Shown piece after piece: positions 35,263 to 43,567 of a DNA stretch of 64,000 nucleotides. The notes under the pieces are model-generated. The model ran no database searches and had not been told where the DNA came from. It saw only the letters and a list, made by a program, of their open reading frames with translations. Position 1 is the first letter of the stretch. Every line of letters starts with the position of its first letter. The DNA comes from Nakamurella flava. GTDB taxonomy: Bacteria; Actinomycetota; Actinomycetes; Mycobacteriales; Nakamurellaceae. The translations under genes and the position numbers were made by a program. Where the stretch lies: assembly GCF_005298075.1 (NCBI RefSeq), contig NZ_SZZH01000006.1, positions 310,001-374,000 of the forward strand, read 5' to 3'.

Positions 35263-36150
35263 ATGGCGAACAGCGAGCAGGCGGCCCGCGAGGTCTTCCT
35301 CCGGCGGTACGACGAGGTCATGCAGTCCTGGCCGGACGCCGGCGGCACTCCACGGCACCTCGACCTGACCTCGGAGTTCGGGACGACGCGGGTGTGGGCG
35401 GCGGGGGCCGACCCGGCCGATGAGTCGGTGCCCGCCCTGGTTCTGCTGCCGGCCTACCAGGCCACGTCCGCCGAATGGATCCCGCTGGCCCTCGCCCTGG
35501 GCGCGACGAGGCGGGTGTTCGCGGTCGACATCCCGGGTGACGCCGGACGGAGCGTCGCCGGTTCCCGCGCCCTCGACGACATCACCGCCCTCGTCCACTG
35601 GCTGGACAGCGTGCTGGACGGGCTGGGACTGGCGAACACGGAGATCGGTGGCCACTCCTACGGCGCGTGGATCGCCCTGCGGTACGCCGTCGACAGCCCC
35701 GACCGGGTGGGCCGGCTGATCCTGGTGGATCCGACGATGGTGTTCCTACCGCTCTTCCCGACGTACATCCTGCGGGCCGCCCCGGCGATGAGTCGCCCGT
35801 CCCCGCAACGGCGGCTCGGCGTGATCCACTGGGAGAACAAGCGTTCCGGTCATGAGCTGGACGAAAGCTGGCTGCAGCTGGCCGAATTGGCCGGCGGCGC
35901 CTTCCCCTCCGTACCGTCCGCCCGGACCCCGATCCCGAAAGCCACGATGCTGCAACGGCTCACGATGCCGGTGGAGGTTGTCGTCCCCGGAAGAAGTCGG
36001 GTACATGTGGCCCGGACCCTGGCCCGCCGGGCCAGGACCCGGTTGCCGCGCGGCACCGTGCACACCGTCAAAGACGCCGGCCACTACAACGTCCCGTGGG
36101 TCGGTGCTGCTGAGATCGCCGGTGCCATCACGGATTCTGCGACCGGTTGA
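35263..36150 (+). CDS. Alpha/beta hydrolase
   Basis: A 295-residue hydrolase. LVLLPAYQATSAEWIPLALA marks the strand-turn after the first strands, FAVDIPGDAGRS the typical DxPG loop, IGGHSYGAWIALRYA the nucleophile elbow (Ser in GHSYGA), and VKDAGHYNVPWV the catalytic His. Family members of this type include esterases and epoxide-type hydrolases; the substrate is not evident. The N-terminal 30 residues are a helical extension. Upstream is a 154-bp divergent intergenic space with no clear operator. Confidence 0.82.
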   Translation: MANSEQAAREVFLRRYDEVMQSWPDAGGTPRHLDLTSEFGTTRVWAAGADPADESVPALVLLPAYQATSAEWIPLALALGATRRVFAVDIPGDAGRSVAGSRALDDITALVHWLDSVLDGLGLANTEIGGHSYGAWIALRYAVDSPDRVGRLILVDPTMVFLPLFPTYILRAAPAMSRPSPQRRLGVIHWENKRSGHELDESWLQLAELAGGAFPSVPSARTPIPKATMLQRLTMPVEVVVPGRSRVHVARTLARRARTRLPRGTVHTVKDAGHYNVPWVGAAEIAGAITDSATG

Positions 36151-36202
36151 CCGGGGTGCCCCAGTAGGGGTAGGGCACACCGGCCACCAGGACATCAGGA
36201 CG

Positions 36203-37330
36203 TCAGGAGTCGAGCTCGCCCCGGATGAACGCCTCGACCTTGTCGCGAGCGACGTCGTCGGCGTACTGCTCCGGCGGCGACTTCATGAAGTACGACGAGG
36301 CGGAGAAGACCGGGCCACCGATGCCGCGGTCCTTGGCGATCTTGGCCGCCCGGACGGCGTCGATGATGACACCGGCCGAGTTCGGCGAGTCCCAGACCTC
36401 CAGCTTGTATTCCAGGCTCAGCGGCACGTCCCCGAACGCGCGCCCTTCGAGGCGCACGTAGGCCCACTTGCGGTCGTCCAGCCACGGCACGTAGTCGCTC
36501 GGGCCGATGTGCACATTGCGGGCCCCCAGATCCCGATCCACCTGGGAGGTGACGGCCTGCGTCTTGGAGATCTTCTTGGACTCCAGGCGGTCCCGCTCCA
36601 GCATGTTCTTGAAGTCCATGTTGCCGCCCACGTTGAGCTGCATGGTGCGGTCCAGCAGCACACCGCGGTCCTCGAACAGCTTGGCGAGCACCCGGTGGGT
36701 GATGGTCGCGCCGACCTGCGACTTGATGTCGTCGCCGACGATGGGAAGGCCGGCGGCCCGGAACTTCTCGGCCCACTCCGGGGTTCCGGCGATGAACACC
36801 GGCAGGGCGTTGACGAAGGCGCAGCCGGCGTCGATGGCGCACTGGGCGTAGTACTTGGCCGCCTGCTCGGACCCGACCGGCAGGTAGCAGACGACGACGT
36901 CGACGGCTGCGTCCTTGAGTGCCTTGACGACGTCCACCGACGGCGCGGGCGACTCGGTGACGGTCTCCATGTAGTAGCGGCCGAGACCGTCCAGCGTCTC
37001 GCCGCGCTGCACCGGCACGCCGAGCGGCGGGACGTCGGCGATCTTGATGGTGTTGTTCTCGCTGTTCAGGATCGCCTCGGACAGGTCGAAGTCGACCTTC
37101 TTGGCATCCACGTCGAACGCGGCCACGAACTCGAGGTCGGAGACGTGGTAGTCGCCGAACTGCACGTGCATCAGTCCGGGGACCCGCGATCCAGGAACGG
37201 CGTTGCGGTAGTACTCGACGCCCTGGACCAGGGACGACGCACAGTTGCCCACGCCGACGATGGCGACGCGGATGGGGTGCCGTTCCCGGCCGGCCAGGCC
37301 GGGCTCGGAGAGGGTGGCGGTCTCGGTCAT
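36203..37330 (-). CDS. ino1: Inositol-3-phosphate synthase
   Basis: A 375-residue NAD-dependent enzyme that converts glucose 6-phosphate to 1L-myo-inositol 1-phosphate, the entry to phosphatidylinositol and mycothiol in actinobacteria. [20 protein letters not shown] is the NAD-binding loop; [79 protein letters not shown], and [20 protein letters not shown] are the family blocks with substrate-binding Lys and Asp. It is nearly colinear with M. tuberculosis Ino1 (Rv0046c). GGAGGAA lies five bases before the ATG. The PadR gene upstream mirrors Rv0047c. Confidence 0.96.
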   Translation of the reverse strand: MTETATLSEPGLAGRERHPIRVAIVGVGNCASSLVQGVEYYRNAVPGSRVPGLMHVQFGDYHVSDLEFVAAFDVDAKKVDFDLSEAILNSENNTIKIADVPPLGVPVQRGETLDGLGRYYMETVTESPAPSVDVVKALKDAAVDVVVCYLPVGSEQAAKYYAQCAIDAGCAFVNALPVFIAGTPEWAEKFRAAGLPIVGDDIKSQVGATITHRVLAKLFEDRGVLLDRTMQLNVGGNMDFKNMLERDRLESKKISKTQAVTSQVDRDLGARNVHIGPSDYVPWLDDRKWAYVRLEGRAFGDVPLSLEYKLEVWDSPNSAGVIIDAVRAAKIAKDRGIGGPVFSASSYFMKSPPEQYADDVARDKVEAFIRGELDS

Positions 37331-37394
37331 GTGGTTCCTCCAACGGTTCTCGGTGTGAGAGTGCGGGTGGGACGGGACATGCGGCGGAGTGGAG

Positions 37395-37985
37395 TCAGGG
37401 GTGTTCGGGGGTCGGGCCGGCCGCTGACCGGCGACCCCGCCGTTCGGTGTCGATGAGTTCGTTGAGCCACCGGACCTCCCGGTCGGAGGCGTCGAGACCG
37501 AGCTGGTGCAGCTCGGCGGTGTACTGGTCGAGGCGTTCGGCGGCCCGAGCCATGGCCGTGCGCAGACCTTCTCGCTTTTCCTCGACCCGTCGCCGCCGTC
37601 CTTCGAGGATCCGGAGTCGGGTCTCGGCCGAGGTGCGGGCGAAGAAGGCCAGGTGCACGCCGAAGCCGTCGTCCGACCAGGCGTCCGGCCCGCCGTCGCC
37701 GAGCAGCTCGCTCAGGTGGTCGCGACCGGCGTCGGTGATCCGGTACGTCACGCGCGAGCGACGGCTGGACAGCGGAACGGCATCGACGTCCGCGACCGGT
37801 TCGTCCGCCGCGATCCAGCCCGCCTCGTTGAGTCGGCGGAGCGCCGGGTAGAGCGAGCCGAAGCTGAACGCCCGCAGCGTGCCCAGCGTGCTGCGCAGCC
37901 GCTCGCGCAGCTGGTAGCCGTGCATCGCAGATTCGGCGAGCAGGCCGAGGACGGCCAGATCGAGGACTTGCGCGTTGCGTACCAC
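37395..37985 (-). CDS. PadR family transcriptional regulator
   Basis: A 196-residue repressor. The winged helix [20 protein letters not shown], then [20 protein letters not shown] is the PadR DNA-binding domain; the C-terminal half ([20 protein letters not shown] and a helix rich in Arg/Glu) forms the coiled dimerisation part. GTG 37985 is preferred because the [14 protein letters not shown] start fits the family; the track's longer form enters the operator. Twelve bases of palindromic operator arms lie 34-50 bp upstream. The gene precedes ino1 as Rv0047c precedes Rv0046c, so it may also control ino1. Confidence 0.85.
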   Translation of the reverse strand: MVRNAQVLDLAVLGLLAESAMHGYQLRERLRSTLGTLRAFSFGSLYPALRRLNEAGWIAADEPVADVDAVPLSSRRSRVTYRITDAGRDHLSELLGDGGPDAWSDDGFGVHLAFFARTSAETRLRILEGRRRRVEEKREGLRTAMARAAERLDQYTAELHQLGLDASDREVRWLNELIDTERRGRRSAAGPTPEHP

Positions 37986-38018
37986 TGTCCGGCCCACCCC
38001 CTCGCTGCATCGCCCGGA

Positions 38019-38035
38019 TGTATCGCGACGATACA
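38019..38035. promoter_or_regulatory. PadR operator
   Basis: TGTATCG-CGA-CGATACA, a perfect 7-bp inverted repeat with three-base centre, 34 bp before the PadR start and 94 bp before the isochorismatase gene on the other strand. TATCG-CGATA arms are typical of PadR binding sites. It could serve both genes. Confidence 0.65.
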
Positions 38036-38128
38036 CACGTCGATCTGTACCGTTTCGACCCGGACAGGGCCTGGGCGGCCGAGTTAGGCTCCTGAGCGTC
38101 GCGAAACGACTGTGCCTGCGGAGGTGTC

Positions 38129-38692
38129 ATGACCACCCTGACCGACCGTCCGAACACGGCCCTGCTCGTCGTCGACGTCCAGAACGGCGTCGTGGCCACC
38201 AGCCCGAACCGTGACGAGGTGGTGGCCAACGTGGCCCGCCTGGTCGACCACGCCCGGGCGGAGGGCGTGCCGGTCGTGTGGGTCCAGCACAGTGACGAGG
38301 GCCTGCCCGAGGGGTCCGACGACTGGCAGTACGTCCCGGAGTTGACCCGGAACGACGACGAGCCCCTGGTCGCCAAGAACTGGGGTGACTCCTTCGAGAA
38401 CACCGATCTGGCCGACATTCTCGCCGAACAGAAGGTGGGTCGACTCGTCGTCTGTGGTGCTCAGTCGGATGCCTGCATCCGCAGCACCCTGCACGGTGCC
38501 GTCGTGCGCGGGTACGACGCCGTTCTGGTCGCCGATGCCCACACCACCGAGGACCAGACCGCGTGGGGCGCACCGCCGCCGCAGGACGTCGTGGCCTTCA
38601 CCAACCTGTACTGGCAGGGTCACCGGGCTCCGGGCCGGCAGGGCGGCATCGTCACCACCGACGCCGTGGATTTCGCACCCACCGACTCCTAG
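38129..38692 (+). CDS. Isochorismatase-like cysteine hydrolase
   Basis: A 187-residue hydrolase. ALLVVDVQNGVV holds the catalytic Asp of the triad, VAKNWGDSFENTDLADIL the Lys, and VVCGAQSDACIRSTLHGAVV the nucleophilic Cys (SDAC). The family cleaves amides or ethers such as nicotinamide, N-carbamoyl compounds and isochorismate; specificity is not visible. A ribosome binding site CGGAGG lies before the ATG. The PadR operator at 38019-38035 lies upstream and may govern it. Confidence 0.88.
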   Translation: MTTLTDRPNTALLVVDVQNGVVATSPNRDEVVANVARLVDHARAEGVPVVWVQHSDEGLPEGSDDWQYVPELTRNDDEPLVAKNWGDSFENTDLADILAEQKVGRLVVCGAQSDACIRSTLHGAVVRGYDAVLVADAHTTEDQTAWGAPPPQDVVAFTNLYWQGHRAPGRQGGIVTTDAVDFAPTDS

Positions 38693-38893
38693 GAGCCGTG
38701 CGTCCTCACCGGTGCTTCACGTGGAACATTTCTTGGCATGAGGACGGGGGCGTTCGCCGCCTCGCGGCGGGTCGTGATGCTCTCGCGCACTGCGAAACGA
38801 AGCCGGCGTCCGCGTCAGAAGCCCGGGGCGGACGGACGGGGAACTCTCGAGGCAGGTGCAGGGCCCCGCCGGGCGCTCTGACCTGCTGACTGA

Positions 38894-38899
38894 TATACT
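38894..38899 (+). promoter_or_regulatory. -10 box upstream of the YdeP-like gene
   Basis: TATACT, 62 bases before the GTG at 38962, inside CTGCT-N12-AGCAG (38883-38904), an imperfect dyad that could bind a regulator. The -35 is unclear. Confidence 0.45.
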
Positions 38900-38961
38900 A
38901 GCAGAGGTTGGCCAGTGGTGGCCGTGGTGAGCCGGCGTGGGCTCGGGCAGGGAGTGACGCA

Positions 38962-41340
38962 GTGCGGGATACGCAGAATGTCCAGGACTACCAGGAGTCC
39001 GATCTGACGGTCGGGCACCAGAAGGACCACGCCGCCGGGGTGACGGCCGTCGCGGTCTCCATGAAGCGGTCGCTGGACCACATGGGCGCGGTGCGCACGG
39101 CCAAGACGTTGCTCAAGCTGAACCAGGCCGAGGGCTTCGACTGCATGAGCTGCGCCTGGCCGGACCCGGAGGTGGGTCACCGGCACACCGCCGAGTTCTG
39201 TGAGAACGGCGCCAAGGCCGTGGCCGAGGAGGCCACCACGGCGCGGGCGACGCCGGAGTTCTTCGCCGCCCACAGCATCGCCGAGCTCGACGCCAAGTCG
39301 GAGTGGTGGCTCGGCCAGCAGGGCCGCATCACCCAGCCGATGGTCAAGCGCCCCGGTGCGACCCACTACACGGCGATCGAGTGGGACGAGGCGTTCCGGT
39401 TGATCGCCGCGGAACTCAACGGACTGAACTCCCCCGACGAGGCGACGTTCTACACCTCGGGCCGCGCGTCGAACGAGGCCGCTTTCGCCTACCAGCTTTT
39501 CGTCCGCGCCTTCGGCACCAACAACCTGCCCGACTGCTCCAACATGTGCCACGAGTCGACCAGCGTCGCCCTGGCCGAGGCCATCGGCATCGGCAAGGCG
39601 TCGGTCAGCATCGAGGACGTCTACCAGGCCAAGCTGATCATCGTCGCCGGCCAGAACCCCGGCACGAACCACCCGCGGATGCTGTCCGCCCTGGAGATCG
39701 CCAAGGACAACGGCGCCACCATCGTCTCGATCAACCCGCTGCGCGAGGCCGGTCTGACCCGGTTCAAGAACCCGCAGCGCCCCAGTGGCGTCGTCGGCGC
39801 GGGCACCGCCATCGCCGACCTGCACCTGCCGATCAAGGTCAACGGCGACATCGCCCTGTTCCAGGCCCTTGGTGCGCTGCTGCTCGAGTGGGACGCCCTG
39901 GATCACGATTTCATCGAGCGTCACACCACCGGATTCGACGCCTGGAAGGCTCACCTGGCGACGCTGGACTGGGACCAGGTCACCGAGGTCAGCGGGCTGT
40001 CCCGGGCCCAGATCACCGAGCTGGCCGAACTTCTCCGCGACTCGTCGGCCACCGTCTTCTGCTGGGCGATGGGTCTGACCCAGCACCGCAACGGGGTCGC
40101 CGCCATCCGCGAGCTCTGCAACCTGGCCTTCGCCCAGGGCAACATCGGCAAGCCCGGTGCCGGGCTGTTCCCGGTCCGCGGGCACTCCAACGTCCAGGGT
40201 GACCGGACCATGGGCATCTGGGAGCGGCCGCCGCAACACTTCCTCGACGCGCTGCAGAACGAGTTCGGCTTCGACCCGCCCCGCGAGCACGGGCTGGACG
40301 TCGTCGACTCGATCCGCGGCATGCGCGACGGCAAGGTCCATGTCTTCATCGGTCTCGGCGGCAACTTCGTGCAGGCCTCGCCGGACACCGACGTGGTCAG
40401 CGATGCCCTGCGCAACACCCGGCTGACCGTCCACGTGTCGACCAAGCTGAACCGGTCCCACCTGGTGTGCGGAGACACCGCGCTCATCCTGCCGACCAAG
40501 GGCCGCACCGAGAAGGACGTGCAGGCCGCCGGCGAGCAGTGGATCTCCGTCGAGGACTCGACCTGTTCGGTGCACGCCTCGCGCGGCCCGCTCAAGCCGG
40601 CCAGCCCGCACCTGCGCTCCGAGGTGGAGATCGTCACCGGCATCGCGCAGGCCACCCTGGGCGACCGCCACGGCATCGCCTGGCAGGCCATGCGCGACGA
40701 CTACAGCGTGATCCGCCAGCACATCTCGCGCGTCGTGCCCGGTTGCGCCTCGTACGAGGTGAACGTCCGCCGCCCCGGCGGGTTCGTGATGCCGCACCCG
40801 CCGCGCGACTCACGGACGTTCCCGACGTCGTCCGGGTTGGCCGAGTTCGCCGTGAACCCGATCGACACGATCGTCGCACCACCCGGGCACCTGCTGCTGC
40901 AGACCCTGCGCAGCCACGACCAGTACAACACCACCATCTACGGGCTCTCCGACCGCTACCGCGGGGTGGAGGGCGGCCGCAAGGTGATCTTCCTGCACGC
41001 CGACGACATCGCGGCGCACGGGTTCACCGACGGCCAGCTCATCGACATCGAGACCTGGTGGCCGGGCGACGATGTCGTCCGCGCGGTGGAGGACTTCCGG
41101 GTCGTCGCCTACGACACGCCCCGGGGCTCGGCGGCGGCGTACTACCCGGAGACGAGCCCGCTGATCCCGCTGGATTCCACCGCCGACGGCAGCAACACCC
41201 CGACGTCCAAGTCGGTGGTCATCAAGCTGCTACCCGCCGGACACAGCCCCAACCGGCGCAAGCCCGGCGACCCGCAGGACGCGGTCGGGTCGGACGACGG
41301 CCACAAGCGCTGGCCGGACGTGGATCCCTACCTGTCCTGA
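38962..41340 (+). CDS. Molybdopterin oxidoreductase, FdhF/YdeP family
   Basis: A 792-residue cytoplasmic enzyme of the formate-dehydrogenase-like family named after E. coli YdeP. GFDCMSCAWPDPEVGHRH and FCENGAKA near residues 60-90 supply the Cys for an iron-sulfur cluster. TFYTSGRASNEAAFAYQLF, LPDCSNMCHESTSVAL (with a Cys at the molybdenum-proximal position), GQNPGTNHPRML and VRGHSNVQGDRTMG are molybdopterin-binding blocks; no selenocysteine is needed. The electron partner and substrate are unknown; acid-stress roles are known in E. coli only. GTG 38962 with GGGAG seven bases upstream is the start. Confidence 0.9.
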   Translation: MRDTQNVQDYQESDLTVGHQKDHAAGVTAVAVSMKRSLDHMGAVRTAKTLLKLNQAEGFDCMSCAWPDPEVGHRHTAEFCENGAKAVAEEATTARATPEFFAAHSIAELDAKSEWWLGQQGRITQPMVKRPGATHYTAIEWDEAFRLIAAELNGLNSPDEATFYTSGRASNEAAFAYQLFVRAFGTNNLPDCSNMCHESTSVALAEAIGIGKASVSIEDVYQAKLIIVAGQNPGTNHPRMLSALEIAKDNGATIVSINPLREAGLTRFKNPQRPSGVVGAGTAIADLHLPIKVNGDIALFQALGALLLEWDALDHDFIERHTTGFDAWKAHLATLDWDQVTEVSGLSRAQITELAELLRDSSATVFCWAMGLTQHRNGVAAIRELCNLAFAQGNIGKPGAGLFPVRGHSNVQGDRTMGIWERPPQHFLDALQNEFGFDPPREHGLDVVDSIRGMRDGKVHVFIGLGGNFVQASPDTDVVSDALRNTRLTVHVSTKLNRSHLVCGDTALILPTKGRTEKDVQAAGEQWISVEDSTCSVHASRGPLKPASPHLRSEVEIVTGIAQATLGDRHGIAWQAMRDDYSVIRQHISRVVPGCASYEVNVRRPGGFVMPHPPRDSRTFPTSSGLAEFAVNPIDTIVAPPGHLLLQTLRSHDQYNTTIYGLSDRYRGVEGGRKVIFLHADDIAAHGFTDGQLIDIETWWPGDDVVRAVEDFRVVAYDTPRGSAAAYYPETSPLIPLDSTADGSNTPTSKSVVIKLLPAGHSPNRRKPGDPQDAVGSDDGHKRWPDVDPYLS

Positions 41341-41397
41341 GCGGACCCGGCGCCGGGTGTCGGTCGGCATGACTCCCCGCCTGCCGACACCGGGGTT

Positions 41398-41628
41398 TCA
41401 GGTGACGGTGGGGCCGCCGCCCTCGGTGCCCGGAGCGTTCTTCTGCTCGCGTTCGGCGCGCAATGCCTCGATGGACCTCTGGTTCTCCTTCCGGTCGCGA
41501 ATCCGGGCGAGGATGCCGAAACAGCAGACGGCGACCACGGCGATGAAGGCGAGCGAGCCGAGGAACACGCCGGTCCAGCCTTCGAGCAGGCCGGTTCCGG
41601 TCGAATCCGCGGCATGTTGCCAGGTCAT
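41398..41628 (-). CDS. Small single-helix membrane protein
   Basis: A 76-residue protein: polar N-terminus, a helix VFLGSLAFIAVVAVCCFGIL (about residues 21-40), then a charged helical tail ARIRDRKENQRSIEALRAER. Start ATG 41628 overlaps the stop of the preceding gene (ATGA). GGAGCG lies upstream. The arrangement of a small basic-tailed membrane protein in an operon with a rhodanese-like fragment has no recognised function. Confidence 0.6.
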   Translation of the reverse strand: MTWQHAADSTGTGLLEGWTGVFLGSLAFIAVVAVCCFGILARIRDRKENQRSIEALRAEREQKNAPGTEGGGPTVT

Positions 41629-41792
41629 GAGGCGCTCCGATCGGCGGTCTGGGGGTTGTGGACCGGCATGTCCGGCAGGCAGGACCACTGCAGGTGGCTG
41701 CCGTCGTCGTCGACCTCGGAGAAAACGACTGCCGGGTCGAGCAGGTGTGTCTCGGCCCGGTCGGCGTCCACCAGGACGTCTGCGCGGCTCAT
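41625..41792 (-). CDS. Truncated rhodanese-like protein
   Basis: A 55-residue protein starting MSRADVLVDADRAETHLLDP, then AVVFSEVDDDG, the start of the sulfurtransferase fold as in 'DVLVSTDWLxxHLxDPxVxxVEVDED'. The match stops after the acidic patch and the tail SHLQWSCLPDMPVHNPQT is unlike the family, so it lacks the active-site loop with the catalytic Cys. It may be a relic or a small standalone protein. GGAAGAGAG lies upstream of the ATG. It is first in a two-gene operon facing the OhrR-like gene. Confidence 0.45.
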   Translation of the reverse strand: MSRADVLVDADRAETHLLDPAVVFSEVDDDGSHLQWSCLPDMPVHNPQTADRSAS

Positions 41793-41842
41793 GGCATCTC
41801 TCTTCCGTCGGTGATCGCCGGTCGACCGCCGGGGCCGATCTG

Positions 41843-41856
41843 GTTAGTGCACTAAC
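41843..41856. promoter_or_regulatory. MarR/OhrR operator
   Basis: GTTAGTGCACTAAC, a perfect 14-bp palindrome in the divergent space between the OhrR-like gene and the two small genes. MarR-family regulators commonly bind such TTAG-CTAA dyads. Confidence 0.65.
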
Positions 41857-41885
41857 GAAATGTACACCAATGGGTGGGGCAGAGG

Positions 41886-41891
41886 TAGTTT
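41886..41891 (+). promoter_or_regulatory. -10 box of a leaderless promoter for the OhrR-like gene
   Basis: TAGTTT, six bases before the ATG at 41898. Confidence 0.5.
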
Positions 41892-41897
41892 GGCGAC

Positions 41898-42383
41898 ATG
41901 ACCGGTCCAGACGTACCCCAGGCCGTCCCCGCATCGGGCGAGGACCTGCTCGCCCTGGACCGGCAGGTCTGCTTCGCCCTCGCCGTCGCGTCCCGCTCCG
42001 TCATCGCGGTGTACCGGCCCCTGCTCGAACCGCTCCAACTCACGCATCCGCAGTACCTGGTCATGCTCGCCCTGTGGGAACGGTCGCCGCGGTCGGTCAG
42101 GGACATCAGTGCGTCCCTCCGACTCGACCCGGCGACCCTGTCGCCGTTGCTGAAGCGCCTGGAGGCGCTGGGGTATGTGACCCGTCGGCGCAGCGACGAG
42201 GACGAGCGCCGACTGGCCGTGGAGCTCACCGAGGTCGGACGAAGCCTGCGTCAGCAGGCGGAGGCGATCCCCCCGGCTGTCGTCGAACGCCTCGGCCTGG
42301 CCCGCTCGGATCTCGACGAGCTGCATCGGGTCCTGACCCGCGTCATCACCGCGACCGAGCGGACGGTCGCCGACCCGATCTGA
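41898..42383 (+). CDS. OhrR-like MarR family regulator
   Basis: A 161-residue MarR-type repressor. LDRQVCFALAVASRSVIAVY, with Cys25, then RPLLEPLQLTHPQYLVMLAL matches the peroxide-sensing OhrR group; the Cys is the site oxidised by organic hydroperoxides. SLRLDPATLSPLLKRLEALG is the recognition region and SDEDERRLAVELTEVG the wing. The peroxidase gene ohr, the usual target, is absent nearby; the operator at 41843-41856 instead faces two small genes. The insertion scar immediately downstream (from about 42384) may have removed ohr. Confidence 0.82.
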   Translation: MTGPDVPQAVPASGEDLLALDRQVCFALAVASRSVIAVYRPLLEPLQLTHPQYLVMLALWERSPRSVRDISASLRLDPATLSPLLKRLEALGYVTRRRSDEDERRLAVELTEVGRSLRQQAEAIPPAVVERLGLARSDLDELHRVLTRVITATERTVADPI

Positions 42384-42399
42384 GTCGGCCGCCGGCCCG

Positions 42400-42839
42400 C
42401 GGCCGCCAAGCTCGACGTCGACGGCCGTCTCCGGTTCAAGACCGCCACCCTGATCCGGTGGGTGGCCTCGATCAACCAGATCCATCGGGCGGCCGGCCAC
42501 CCCGGCCCCGGGCGCAGCGAGTTGGTCAGCCGCACCCTGGGCGGCATCAAATGCCAGCACGGCACCCGCCCCTCGCGGCGGGACCCGCTGCTGCTGACCG
42601 ACCTGCGGGCCCTGCCCGGGCCCTTGTCGCAGTCGTTTGGGGCGTGGCCGGCCGGGGTCGCCGCCCGCCGCGACGCCGCCCTGCTGCTACTCGGTTTCAC
42701 CCTGGCCGCCCGCCGCAGCGAACTCACCACCCTGACCCTCGGCGACCTCACCCCTGTACGGCGACGACGGCCTGCATGTGCTGCTCCGCCGGTCCAAGAC
42801 CGACCAGGAAGGCCGCGGCCAGGTCAAGGCCGGCCCGCT
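42400..42839 (+). pseudogene. Tyrosine recombinase fragment, near-copy of 18391-18836
   Basis: Encodes the middle of a recombinase: RFKTATLIRWVASINQIHRA, RSELVSRTLGGIKCQHGTRP, DAALLLLGFTLAARRSELTT and, after a one-base insertion in the C run at 42751-42754, LHVLLRRSKTDQEGRGQVKA. It begins without the N-terminal domain and stops before HxxR and Tyr, so it cannot act. Long stretches are identical to the region 2 gene at DNA level, in the same orientation 24 kb away. At 42839 it is joined to a relaxase-helicase fragment. Confidence 0.75.
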
Positions 42840-42841
42840 CC

Positions 42842-43447
42842 CAGATCAAAAAGGCGACCCGCGAGAACCTGCACCTGGCCTACGTCAACACCACGCACGG
42901 CGTGCAGGGCGACGCCAGCGAGCACGGCGACGAACTGCTCACCGACCGCACCAGCGCCCCCGCCGCCTATGTCGGGCTCACCCGCGGGCAAAAGTCCAAC
43001 ACCCTGCACATCGTCGCCCGCACCGTCGACGACGCCCGCGAACAATGGGTCACCGCCGCCGGCCGCGGACGCCCCGACCTCTGCCTGGCCAACGCACAAG
43101 CCGTCGCCGCCGGCGAAGCCGCCGACTACGCAACCCAGGAACAGGAACCAACCGTGAGCGTCGTCGACGACCGCGCCGCAAAAAAACCTCGCTCGAGACC
43201 CGAGCAGGAAAACCAGCCGCGCCCCGGGGAACCCGGCGGTCGGCAACTCACCCCCGCAGAACGGCTCGCGCGTGTCCGAACGCAATCCGCCACCCGATTC
43301 GCCGGACGGGCCGGCCGCCGCACAACGCCCGTCGACCGTCGGGAACGGGAAACCGTCGCCGACACCACGCACGAGGAGGACACCATCGACCTCGTCGACG
43401 ACGACAACCCCCGGCAGCAATACCGCGGCCACGGACCACGTCGCTGA
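42842..43447 (+). pseudogene. C-terminal fragment of a TraA/MobF-type conjugative relaxase-helicase
   Basis: The frame reads RENLHLAYVNTTHGVQGDAS, SAPAAYVGLTRGQKSNTLHI, then a charged C-terminal tail rich in Asp, Glu and Arg. 'AYVNTTHGVQGD' and 'AYVGLTRGQKSNTLHIVAR' are the end of the UvrD-like helicase domain of actinobacterial TraA relaxases (the helicase motif near GVQGD). The relaxase domain, Walker A motif and most of the helicase are missing, and there is no start. It is the remnant of a conjugative or integrative element. Confidence 0.75.
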
Positions 43448-43567
43448 TAAGCTTTGGGGCGGGCCAATGAGCTTTCCGGGTCGGATGTCGGTGCCTGCGG
43501 CGTGTACCTCGGCTCGATTGATGGGGGCCGGCCTGCCGGCCGTGCCGGTCTCACCCCCGAGAAGGTG

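Noticed and set aside
36149-36180. Terminator between the hydrolase and ino1
   Set aside because: CCGG-TGCCC and GGGCA-CCGG can pair but with interruptions and no T-tract; too weak to annotate.
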